Assembly: GCA_030609865.1 (NCBI GenBank)
Contig: JAUWSZ010000165.1
Span: 1 to 6,274, forward strand
DNA from: a bacterium
Lineage (GTDB): Bacteria; Desulfobacterota; DSWW01
Length of the DNA: 6,274 nt
Direction of reading: 5' to 3'
How positions within the stretch are numbered: position 1 is the stretch's first letter; each line of letters opens with the position of its first letter. Below, in pieces: positions 1 through 5,990 of the stretch. Made by a program: the position numbers and the translations under genes. Under the pieces are notes generated by a model that was not told the DNA's origin, searched no databases, and was given only the letters and a program-made list of their open reading frames with translations.

Positions 1-2
1 CG

Positions 3-488
3 CTGGCCCGACTCGTCATGAGGGTGGCCAATCGGTTCGCCGTTCGAAGGGTCTATACGAGTGCGGCGCTCATGTGCTCGATCTCCCATATGGAGCGCCC
101 TCGCGTTTGGGGGGTTGCCACCCACCGGGAGCTCCTGCCCGAGCTGGAAGAGTTAGGGGTTCGTCTGCTCCCGGAGGGACACGTGAGCGGCCTGAACGGA
201 TTGCTCCTGGGAGTGGGACAGCGGATGGGATTCGAGGGGCTGTGTTTCCTGGGGGAACTGCCATACTACACCATCGGGATGGACAACCCGAAGTCAAGCC
301 TGGCCGTTCTCGAGAGGCTCTCCAGGTTCTGGAAGATCCGTCTCGACACCTCGGATCTGCGCGAAGCAAGCTTGAAGAAAGAGATCGAGATCGAAGAATT
401 CATCCGCCAGGGCGAGAAAAGCATTCCTTCCGATGCGTGGGAAGACGAAGGGGGGGGCAAGGAAGCCGACACCCAACAATACAACTAG
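3..488 (+). CDS. PAC2-family protein (proteasome assembly chaperone-like, COG2047 type), C-terminal part
   Basis: The reading frame is open from base 3 with no stop before it, so the gene begins upstream of the window and the ATG at 18 is probably internal. The visible 161 codons match the C-terminal half of the PAC2 family: a 'YTSAALMCSISH' stretch, a 'GVATHRELLPELEELGV' stretch, then the glycine-rich 'EGHVSGLNGLLLG' loop and 'CFLGELPYY'. A predicted helix with alternating charge follows (about residues 115-135 counted from the ATG at 18). Archaeal and eukaryotic relatives include proteasome assembly chaperones; in bacteria the function is mostly unknown. The tail is acidic and glycine-rich (DAWEDEGGGKEAD) and contains a run of eight G (450-457). 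The TAG stop (486-488) overlaps the stop of the convergent gene. The family call is from motif memory; the molecular role is not inferable here. Confidence 0.85.
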   Translation: MARLVMRVANRFAVRRVYTSAALMCSISHMERPRVWGVATHRELLPELEELGVRLLPEGHVSGLNGLLLGVGQRMGFEGLCFLGELPYYTIGMDNPKSSLAVLERLSRFWKIRLDTSDLREASLKKEIEIEEFIRQGEKSIPSDAWEDEGGGKEADTQQYN

Positions 489-1096
489 AAAATGGCTTTC
501 TGTTTCTTCAGTCGATTAATGCTGCCCGGGAACGACACGGGTCTCAGGTGTGACTGGATCTTCTTGCAGATCACCTCCGGCCTCCTGGCACTGAAGGCGT
601 ATACACGGCGCTGGTCCGCCTCTCGAACGACGATTTTGACGGCAATTCCCTGGTCGCCCGGGACGTTGTACATGGTCGAGCCGTCCGTTCCCTTTCGAAT
701 GCCCCACCCCAGATAGTCCCCCAACTGATACCGGAACACCTCGGCGTTCAGGACATCCGTGTACTTGAACTGCTTTGAGAGCAGGTAATAGCCGAATTGG
801 ATTCCCTTGGCCGACAGAGTGACCCGCAGGGACAGGAAAATGTGCAGAACCCACAAGACGAAGACAAACACCAGGCACAGCGAGAGGTTGAGGACATCGT
901 TCGATTCCGTGTCCCATACCGGGGAAAGCAGGTAGAAGCCGATCATGATGCCGAAGAAACCGTAAACGACCACCCGCAGCCAGAGGGGTGCCGACAAGAT
1001 CTCCTGATACTCGATCTTGCTCAGTCCCTTCGACCGTGCCGAGGACCGGGAACGAGGCTTCAGGTCGATGATCTTCGAGGAGGAATCCTTCTTCAT
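485..1096 (-). CDS. Two-helix membrane protein with PH-like (bPH-type) cytoplasmic domain, function unknown
   Basis: This 203-residue protein has a basic, serine-rich N-terminus (residues 1-30, with KPRSRSSARSKG). Two hydrophobic helices follow at about 39-58 and 68-90, joined by a short loop (SPVWDTESND). After them comes a predicted beta-rich domain (about 91-183) starting RVTLSAKGIQFGYYL. The 'YLGWGIRKG' motif at 127-136 and 'YNVPGDQGIAVKIVV' at 143-157 resemble the GWGIR and 'V.G..gV.v.l' strands of small bacterial PH-like membrane proteins. The domain ends in a helix (RRPEVICKKIQSHL). I do not recognise a specific gene. The topology implies two inner-membrane passes with both ends in the cytoplasm (positive-inside). 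The ATG at 1096 is preceded by an AGGAG (1111-1115) at a rather long 14-nt spacing and a closer AGAG at 1101-1104. The gene sits 82 bp downstream of the radical SAM gene on the same strand. Confidence 0.75.
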   Translation of the reverse strand: MKKDSSSKIIDLKPRSRSSARSKGLSKIEYQEILSAPLWLRVVVYGFFGIMIGFYLLSPVWDTESNDVLNLSLCLVFVFVLWVLHIFLSLRVTLSAKGIQFGYYLLSKQFKYTDVLNAEVFRYQLGDYLGWGIRKGTDGSTMYNVPGDQGIAVKIVVREADQRRVYAFSARRPEVICKKIQSHLRPVSFPGSINRLKKQKAIF

Positions 1097-1119
1097 GGCG
1101 CTCTTTGCCTCTCCTCTTT

Positions 1120-1148
1120 ACAATACGGCCTTATATCATAAAAATCAA
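1120..1148 (-). promoter_or_regulatory. Candidate sigma70-like promoter for the two-helix membrane protein gene
   Basis: Read on the minus strand, TTGATT (1143-1148) and TATTGT (1120-1125) are separated by exactly 17 bp, matching 4/6 positions of each consensus hexamer. The surrounding bases are AT-rich against a GC-rich background. The predicted transcript would start near 1113, about 17 nt before the ATG at 1096, which would place the start at the edge of the AGGAG. That tight fit lowers confidence. This is pattern matching only. Confidence 0.35.
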
Positions 1149-1178
1149 GGCTTTTGAGGAGGATAGGCGTTATGCAGG

Positions 1179-2498
1179 CTATACGCCGTCGAAGTTGGTC
1201 CGGGAAGCGTCCTGGCGGGCCATCTTTCTCTGGGAGATGTTCATGAACCATGAGGCAATCGAGGCCTTGGACTTCGGTACGGGAAGGCGCCGGAGGATGG
1301 ACCGCCACGAGTAGAACCCCCTGTACATCGCCCGGATGCCCTCTTCCAGTTGTTCCGCGGTGAAGTGCTCCGGGTGGATCTCTGCGATCACGCCAGGCCA
1401 CCTCCCCATGTTCTTCTCGTCCCGCAGCCTTCCATCGGCCACGAAGCGGTCGTAAATCTTTGTCCCCTTGTGAGGGGAGAAGACGTTGAAGAAGGCGACG
1501 TGTACCTTGTTCTTGTCGAGGAAGTCCAGGGTGGTCCGGAAATCCTCCAGCCGATCCGTGTCCCAGCCGAAGATGAGATTGAAGGAGAAGCTGATGTCCA
1601 GGCGCCTCAGGATCTTGACCACCTCTTCCAGGCGATCCGCAGGGGTCGTGCTCTTGTGCATGCCCTTCAGCGTCTCCGGCCGGAGGCTCTCCACGCCCAT
1701 GTTGATGTGGAGCAACCCGCTTCTCTTTGCGAGGTCTATCATCTCGAGATCGAGAACGCGGTGGGCGTTCCAGAGGGTCGACCAGCGGATCTTCAGGGGG
1801 AGAAGCCTCTCCATGAACTCCATCGTGCGCGACCGGTTGCCGACAAAGGTGCTGTCCGCAAAGAAGACCTGACGACTCCGGCTGTGCCGGATTTCGTCGA
1901 TGACCTCGTCCACGGGGCGCATCCGGTATTTCTGCCCCAGGTAGTACCTCTCGGAACAGAATTCGCAACGATACGGGCATCCCCGGGTGGTCTGTATGGC
2001 CACGGTTCGAAAACGGGACAAGGTGCTCGGATCCAGGAGATCATGTCTCGGCAAGGGGAGACCCCGTAGATTGTGAAGGTCGGAAGCCTGATACCGGGGC
2101 TTGAGCCTTCCTTTTGTGAGGTCGTCCAGTATCTCGGGGACCAGGGTTTCCCCCTCCCCGATAGCGATTGCGTCCGCATGTTCCAGGACCTCGTCCCCGT
2201 AGAAGGTCGAGTGAGGCCCCCCCATCACGACCGGGATTCCCTTTTGCCGGTAGGCGTCCGCGATCTCGTAGGCGCGGAGGGAGTTGAGGATGTGTACAGA
2301 GATGAAGACGCAGTCACAGGGGGCCTCAGGATCCCAGTCCTGGATCTGTTCGTCCGTGATGCGGATCTCGAAGCCCTCGGGGATCAGGGCCGCCAGATAG
2401 GGCAGGGTGAGAGGGATCACCTCCCGCGTCTTGGTCTTGTAGAGCCTCTTCTGGGACGGACCGGAGAAATGGGTCGGTTGTATGATGTGGACGCGCAT
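1179..2498 (-). CDS. B12-binding-domain radical SAM protein, substrate unknown
   Basis: The 439-residue product has the two-domain layout of cobalamin-binding radical SAM enzymes. The N-terminal Rossmann-like domain (1-130) starts MRVHIIQPTHF and includes 'GIPVVMGGPHSTF' (87-99) and 'AIGEGE' (112-117). A linker with 'LRGLPLPRHDLL' follows. The radical SAM core has the [4Fe-4S] triad C174-x3-C178-x2-C181 in TTRGCPYRCEFCS, preceded by the beta-strand FRTVAIQ. Later core elements are FFADSTFVGN (212-221), NMGVESL (266-272), FNLIFGWD (306-313) and a 'SPHKGTKIYDRF' stretch (341-352), giving a pattern like that of HpnJ/HpnP/BchE-type enzymes with a DUF4070-like C-terminus. Such enzymes catalyse methylations, cyclisations or rearrangements on lipids, tetrapyrroles or small molecules. 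The substrate cannot be told from sequence. The N-terminal domain shows no clear DxHxxG cobalamin-ligand motif, which is common in this family. An in-frame TGA lies 9 codons upstream of the ATG at 2498, so that start is effectively fixed; no strong Shine-Dalgarno is seen. Confidence 0.9.
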   Translation of the reverse strand: MRVHIIQPTHFSGPSQKRLYKTKTREVIPLTLPYLAALIPEGFEIRITDEQIQDWDPEAPCDCVFISVHILNSLRAYEIADAYRQKGIPVVMGGPHSTFYGDEVLEHADAIAIGEGETLVPEILDDLTKGRLKPRYQASDLHNLRGLPLPRHDLLDPSTLSRFRTVAIQTTRGCPYRCEFCSERYYLGQKYRMRPVDEVIDEIRHSRSRQVFFADSTFVGNRSRTMEFMERLLPLKIRWSTLWNAHRVLDLEMIDLAKRSGLLHINMGVESLRPETLKGMHKSTTPADRLEEVVKILRRLDISFSFNLIFGWDTDRLEDFRTTLDFLDKNKVHVAFFNVFSPHKGTKIYDRFVADGRLRDEKNMGRWPGVIAEIHPEHFTAEQLEEGIRAMYRGFYSWRSILRRLPVPKSKASIASWFMNISQRKMARQDASRTNFDGV

Positions 2499-2528
2499 GG
2501 TTTTCGGTTCACCGGCTGCTCGAATTCA

Positions 2529-2598
2529 AGATCCATAATAGACGAGAACACTCTTTTACAGGTGAAAGGGAAAAGGGTCAAGGCGAAAGGGATGGATC
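2529..2598. repeat. Intergenic G-rich element A with 7-bp periodicity and short terminal inverted repeat
   Basis: In the gap between the kinase-like and radical SAM genes, bases 2561-2588 split into four heptads of the form GGNNNAA (GGTGAAA, GGGAAAA, GGGTCAA, GGCGAAA), followed by GGGATGG (2589-2595). The first 16 bases (2560-2575) are identical to 6023-6038. AGATCCAT (2529-2536) also recurs at 5991-5998, a similar distance (23 versus 24 nt) upstream of the shared core. GATCCAT (2530-2536) and ATGGATC (2592-2598) form a 7-bp inverted repeat around the array. I infer a dispersed, decayed intergenic repeat family; a mobile origin is not shown. Confidence 0.6.
2553..2581 (-). promoter_or_regulatory. 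Candidate sigma70-like promoter for the radical SAM gene
   Basis: On the minus strand TTGACC (2576-2581; 5/6 to consensus) and TAAAAG (2553-2558; 4/6) are separated by exactly 17 bp. Transcription would begin near 2546, giving a leader of about 48 nt before the ATG at 2498. The -35 box is part of the heptad array (the GGGTCAA unit read in reverse), so the repeat and the promoter occupy the same DNA. No transcript evidence is available. Confidence 0.45.
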
Positions 2599-2622
2599 AA
2601 GTATGGAAGAAGGAATCAGGGC

Positions 2623-4014
2623 CTACGAGTCCTTCAGGTAGGGTTCCAGGAGATCCCTCCATCTTGCCCTTGCGCCTATGTGCAGCATGTTTCCGTAATG
2701 CCCCCCGATCGTCCGGCCGATGAAAACGGTCTCCCGGGAAGGCTTGAAATGGAACATCTTGGAGACGCCGAGGGGCGCCAGTTCCACGAGCCTCTCGTGG
2801 ATCTTGGACGCCCCGAAATCGTAAGGCTCTCCGGGACGGAAGGGTTCCCGCAATATCTCCACGTACTGCCGGTAGAAATCTCGATCCGGTGCCTTTCGTC
2901 TCGGATCTCTTGACCCCAGCCGGAGGAGGGCCTCGTCGATCCTTTCGTAGTCCCCTTCGATGCCGCACCGTGCGAGTTCTCGGCAGGCCGCTTGAATGTA
3001 AGGCGGGATCCGTTTCAGGCAGCCGAAATCGTACAGGATCATCGGGCCCTTCTTCTGGAAGGCGAAGTTTCCGGGATGGGGATCTGCATGGAGGAGGCCC
3101 AGGCGGAGGATCTGGTTGGCAAACAGGTCGAAGAGCAGTGTTCCAAACCGGTCGCGATCCTCTTGTGTGTAAGGGGGCGCCCGGAGGGCTTCCAGTGGGT
3201 CCCCGGGCAGATACTCCATCGTAAGGACCTTGTACGAGCAATAGGCAGGAAATACGCGGGGAATCCGTATACGCTTGTCCCGCTTGAAGATCCGTCGAAA
3301 CTCCCGCAGATTCTCCATCTCCTGGTCGTAGTCGAGTTCCTCGTAGAGGCGGTCGCGAATCTCTGCAAACACGCCCTCCAGATCGCTCTTCCGGTATCCC
3401 ATGATGCTGCCTGTGGACAGGATTGTCTTCAGGTTGCCGAGATCCCCCTCGATGTTCTTGTCTACGTCCGGGTACTGGACCTTGACCACCACTTCGATTC
3501 CGTTCGAGAGCCTTGCGCGGTGCACCTGCCCGATCGAGGCCGAGGCGTGAGGTTCCGGATCGAAGTGGGCAAAAAGCGCCTCTGGCTCCTTCCCGAACTC
3601 GGAGGTGATCACAGATGCGATCAGGTCGTATTCAACGGGCGGAGCCGATTTCTGCAGGGAGGCGAGCACATCCGCGAACTCCTTGGGAAGGAGGTCGGTC
3701 TGGATCGACATGTACTGCCCCACCTTCATGACCGCGCCCTTGAGTTCGCCGAGCGTTTGGACGATGCGCTCTGCATTTCGAACGTGTGTCTTCGATCGGG
3801 AGTGGCGGACGCGGCCGGCATCGAGGAAGAGTTCCTTGACCCGTTGACCGGTGTAGCTGGACGAGACCCGTCCGGTCAGTCCGGTGAGCCTGAAAAAGCG
3901 TGATACCCGGTTTGTGACGAATGGTTTCTTCCTGGCCACGATCCCCTCGACAGAAAGGGCTTGGAAATCCCCTGTTTTCGCCTTTCGCGGCGATTTCACC
4001 CCTGGTTTCTTCAT
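2623..4014 (-). CDS. ABC1/AarF/UbiB-family atypical kinase-like protein
   Basis: From the ATG at 4014 the product is 463 residues and shows the diagnostic ABC1 features in order. The KxGQ motif is at 97-100 (AVMKVGQ). A small-residue loop in place of a P-loop, SASIGQVH, is at 158-165. The invariant lysine is K178 in VVVKVQ. 'EELDYDQEMEN' (225-235), the catalytic-loop HADPHPGN (309-316) and the metal-binding DFG (329-331) follow. UbiB relatives support ubiquinone or isoprenoid-lipid biology through ATPase-like activity. Unlike E. coli UbiB, no C-terminal transmembrane helices are visible, so the protein may be soluble or peripheral. A TTG at 4065 would add 17 residues (starting MEESPQTVDN), but the ATG is preferred because it precedes a basic MKKPGVKSPRK sequence; neither has a strong ribosome binding site. 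It is transcribed divergently from glyA and lies 124 bp upstream of the radical SAM gene on the same strand. Confidence 0.9.
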   Translation of the reverse strand: MKKPGVKSPRKAKTGDFQALSVEGIVARKKPFVTNRVSRFFRLTGLTGRVSSSYTGQRVKELFLDAGRVRHSRSKTHVRNAERIVQTLGELKGAVMKVGQYMSIQTDLLPKEFADVLASLQKSAPPVEYDLIASVITSEFGKEPEALFAHFDPEPHASASIGQVHRARLSNGIEVVVKVQYPDVDKNIEGDLGNLKTILSTGSIMGYRKSDLEGVFAEIRDRLYEELDYDQEMENLREFRRIFKRDKRIRIPRVFPAYCSYKVLTMEYLPGDPLEALRAPPYTQEDRDRFGTLLFDLFANQILRLGLLHADPHPGNFAFQKKGPMILYDFGCLKRIPPYIQAACRELARCGIEGDYERIDEALLRLGSRDPRRKAPDRDFYRQYVEILREPFRPGEPYDFGASKIHERLVELAPLGVSKMFHFKPSRETVFIGRTIGGHYGNMLHIGARARWRDLLEPYLKDS

Positions 4015-4078
4015 GGGTATCCGTTCGGGGCAGAGATTGTCAACCGTCTGTGGGGATTCTTCCAACCCGTCGGAATTC

Positions 4079-4107
4079 TTGACAGCACCGAGGCAGTCGG
4101 CTACGTT
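4079..4107 (+). promoter_or_regulatory. Candidate sigma70-like promoter for glyA
   Basis: A perfect TTGACA (4079-4084) is followed after 17 bp by TACGTT (4102-4107; 3/6 to TATAAT). Transcription would start near 4114, about 117 nt before the glyA ATG at 4231. The -35 is strong and the -10 weak, which is compatible with a regulated promoter but also with chance. Confidence 0.4.
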
Positions 4108-4172
4108 GGAAAAAGCGCTGCTAAGACCTCACGGACCGCGTGCCGGGCCCTCCTCGAGTCATCACGTCGGGT

Positions 4173-4214
4173 TCCCATCGAAAATGAGGGGGTTTTCTGT
4201 ATTGGATCCCCACA
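4173..4214 (+). promoter_or_regulatory. glyA leader region with two mutually exclusive potential hairpins
   Basis: Hairpin 1 pairs 4173-4179 (TCCCATC) with 4186-4192 (GAGGGGG), with one A-G mismatch, a U-G pair and a 6-nt loop; TTTT (4193-4196) follows, giving a weak terminator-like shape. Hairpin 2 pairs 4185-4191 (TGAGGGG) with 4208-4214 (CCCCACA), with one A-A mismatch, around a 16-nt loop. Its 3' arm ends at the first base of the ribosome binding site. The two compete for the same G-rich strand (4186-4191). No known riboswitch class is recognised. The stems are short and could be chance. Confidence 0.25.
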
Positions 4215-4220
4215 GGAAGG
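4214..4220 (+). promoter_or_regulatory. Ribosome binding site fixing the glyA start
   Basis: AGGAAGG lies 10 nt before the ATG at 4231. It decides against the longer open frame, which runs back to 3961, because the upstream 90 codons show no resemblance to the enzyme family and family proteins begin close to the MYYEKSVSW position. Confidence 0.7.
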
Positions 4221-4230
4221 AAAAAGGATC

Positions 4231-5535
4231 ATGTACTACGAGAAGAGTGTTTCCTGGGTTGAAAAGATCGTTTCCGAGCAGAACGCTTGGCGAACGCACA
4301 CGATCAACCTCATTGCCAGTGAGAATGTTCTCAGCCGGCGTGCCCGCGCGCTGATGGGCTCTGATTTCGTCCACCGCTATGCCGAGGGACACCCCGGGGA
4401 ACGCTACTATCAGGGTACGGACAAGATAGACGAGATCGAAATACGGGTGAAAAAGCACCTGAAGACCCTGTTCAATTGCCGACAAGTGGATGTGAGGCCC
4501 ATCAGCGGGACGGTGGTCAACGATGCGGTCTTCAGCCAGTACATCGACCCAGGGGACATCGTACTCGTGAACTCGACCGCGGGTGGGGGCCACATCAGCC
4601 ACCACAAGGTAGGGTCGGTCGGGAAATACACGCGGAACATCATCGATTTTCCCCTGACCCCGGACGGCTACCATGTGGACGTGGACAAGACGATCGGGCT
4701 GATCCGGACGGTGCACCCCAAGGTGCTCGTCCTTGGGAAGAGCCTGTTCCTGTTCCCGGAACCGGTGGCCGCGCTGGTGGAAGAGGCGAAGAAATCGAAT
4801 GCCCTGATCATCTACGATGCGGCGCACGTTCTGGGGCTCATCGCGGGGAAGCGTTTTCAGGATCCTCTGGGAGAGGGGGCCGACGTGGTCACCGCAAGCA
4901 CGCACAAGACCTTTCCCGGGTCGCAGCGGGGGATCGCGATAAGCAACATGAAGGACACCGATTGGAGGAAGATCGACAAGGGGGCGTTTCCGGGCTCCTC
5001 CTCCAACCACCATCTGGACACACTCGTGCCCCTGGCGGTCACCACGTATGAGGTGCTGGAGTTTGGCGAGGCTTACGCGGACCAGACGATTCGGAACGCC
5101 AAGGCGCTGGGCCATGCCCTTTCCGAGTTCGGCTTTGACGTCCAAGCCAAGGATTTCGGCTTCACCGAGAGCCATCAACTGGCCGTGGACGTGACCCGCT
5201 TCGGCAAGGGGGATGAAGTGGCGCGGATGCTGAAGGACAACAACATCATCCTGAACATGAACCTGCTCCCTTTTGAACCCCTGGAGAACGTGAACAACCC
5301 GGCAGGTGTTCGCATCGGTGCGCAGGAGATGACGCGGATGGGGATGAAGGAGGCCGAAATGAAGGAGATCGCCTCCTTCTTCAAGCAGTGTCTGATCGAT
5401 GGGAAATTCGTCGGGGAAGAAGTCGTCGCCTTCCGGAACGACTACCAGTCGGTCCACTATTCCTACGACGCTCGACAGAAGGGCGCGGAGCGCGGGAAGG
5501 GATTGCAGGAAGGCCCCGTGAGCGTGACTGCCTGA
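4231..5535 (+). CDS. glyA: Serine hydroxymethyltransferase, archaeal-type
   Basis: The 434-residue product is a fold-type I PLP enzyme that interconverts serine and glycine with transfer of a one-carbon unit to a (methano)pterin or folate carrier. Seen in order are NLIASENV (26-33), the catalytic loop HRYAEGHPGERYYQG (48-62, with Y50 and E52), GGGHISHHKV (118-127), YDAAHVLGLIAG (195-206, with PLP-contacting D196 and H199), the Schiff-base lysine K226 in STHKTFPG, SNHH (258-261), and substrate-binding R361 in GVRIGAQEMTRMG. Motifs such as AHVLGLIAG, FQDPL and SNHH are those I associate with archaeal enzymes rather than the E. coli type. Where bacterial enzymes have GPRGG after the lysine loop, this one has GSQRG. 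All key catalytic residues are present, so it is probably active. It lies 19 bp upstream of queD in an apparent operon and diverges from the ABC1 gene. The carrier it uses (folate or another pterin) is not determinable. Confidence 0.9.
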   Translation: MYYEKSVSWVEKIVSEQNAWRTHTINLIASENVLSRRARALMGSDFVHRYAEGHPGERYYQGTDKIDEIEIRVKKHLKTLFNCRQVDVRPISGTVVNDAVFSQYIDPGDIVLVNSTAGGGHISHHKVGSVGKYTRNIIDFPLTPDGYHVDVDKTIGLIRTVHPKVLVLGKSLFLFPEPVAALVEEAKKSNALIIYDAAHVLGLIAGKRFQDPLGEGADVVTASTHKTFPGSQRGIAISNMKDTDWRKIDKGAFPGSSSNHHLDTLVPLAVTTYEVLEFGEAYADQTIRNAKALGHALSEFGFDVQAKDFGFTESHQLAVDVTRFGKGDEVARMLKDNNIILNMNLLPFEPLENVNNPAGVRIGAQEMTRMGMKEAEMKEIASFFKQCLIDGKFVGEEVVAFRNDYQSVHYSYDARQKGAERGKGLQEGPVSVTA

Positions 5536-5540
5536 TGGTT

Positions 5541-5545
5541 GGGAG
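5541..5545 (+). promoter_or_regulatory. Ribosome binding site of queD
   Basis: GGGAG, 9 nt before the ATG at 5555, lies in the 19-bp gap after the glyA stop. The short gap and the presence of a ribosome binding site support co-transcription with separate initiation. Confidence 0.55.
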
Positions 5546-5554
5546 CCGCATCCA

Positions 5555-5941
5555 ATGTACCTGCTGATCGTTCGGGAAGACTTCTCGGCAGCCCACAGGC
5601 TGCTCTCCACGGGAGGGAAGTGTGCGGAGCTTCACGGACACAACTGGAAGGTCGAGGTCCAGGTGTGGGCCGAGGAACTCGACGAATCGGGCATGGCGAT
5701 CGATTTCCACGATCTGAAGGCCCAGACAAGGGAGATCGTGGAAGGACTCGACCATCGATACCTGAACGACCTCCCCGCCTTTCAATGGCAGAATCCCACG
5801 GCGGAGAACATTGCCCGGCACATCTATGAGGGGTTGGCCCAGCGACTCGGCACGGGAAAGGTGGAACTGGATCGCGTGCGTGTCTGGGAGTCGGAGACCA
5901 CGGCCGCCACCTACCGCAAAACCAACGGCCGCGCCCAGTAG
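5555..5941 (+). CDS. queD: 6-carboxy-5,6,7,8-tetrahydropterin synthase / PTPS family protein
   Basis: The 128-residue product has typical family length. QueD converts 7,8-dihydroneopterin triphosphate to 6-carboxytetrahydropterin, the first committed pterin step toward preQ0 and queuosine. The zinc ligands H14 (SAAH), H27 and H29 (HGHNW) are present. The catalytic C23 sits in the C-x3-HGH arrangement of QueD. Further family motifs are AIDFHDLK (48-55), LDHRYLND (65-72, with H67), NPTAENIA (80-87) and the substrate-anchoring glutamate in VWESETT (110-116). The PTPS-III glutamate that replaces the cysteine in folate-pathway members is absent: the position three before H27 is alanine. The protein is therefore more likely QueD than a FolB substitute, even though its neighbours suggest folate or one-carbon chemistry. 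No other queuosine gene (queC, queE, queF) is in the window. Confidence 0.88.
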   Translation: MYLLIVREDFSAAHRLLSTGGKCAELHGHNWKVEVQVWAEELDESGMAIDFHDLKAQTREIVEGLDHRYLNDLPAFQWQNPTAENIARHIYEGLAQRLGTGKVELDRVRVWESETTAATYRKTNGRAQ

Positions 5942-5990
5942 CCTGCCCCAGGAATAAGAACGACACCCCGAGCTGCCAGCTTATCTGAAA

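Noticed and set aside
18..488. ATG at 18 as the true start of the PAC2 gene
   Set aside because: The frame is open to the window edge and family members are much longer upstream, so the gene is treated as truncated by the window.
1150..1178. Possible terminator after the radical SAM gene
   Set aside because: Only a 5-bp GGCGT/ACGCC stem with a 12-nt loop and a distant short T-run can be drawn; this is too weak to call.
1093..1980. 295-codon minus-strand frame overlapping the radical SAM gene
   Set aside because: It is a frame-shifted shadow of the radical SAM gene with Pro/Arg/Gly-rich low-information translation.
4039..4044. TTGACA on the minus strand as a promoter -35 for the ABC1 gene
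   Set aside because: The best -10 at 17-bp spacing is GATACC (4016-4021), which would start transcription inside the coding sequence just past the ATG at 4014.
3961..4230. 90-residue N-terminal extension of glyA
   Set aside because: The frame is open, but it overlaps the N-terminal coding region of the divergent ABC1 gene, has no family similarity, and a good ribosome binding site marks the ATG at 4231.
4162..5610. 482-codon open frame antisense to glyA and queD
   Set aside because: It lies fully opposite strongly conserved enzyme genes, is rich in His, Arg, Gly and Pro as expected of a GC-rich shadow, and has no recognisable domain.
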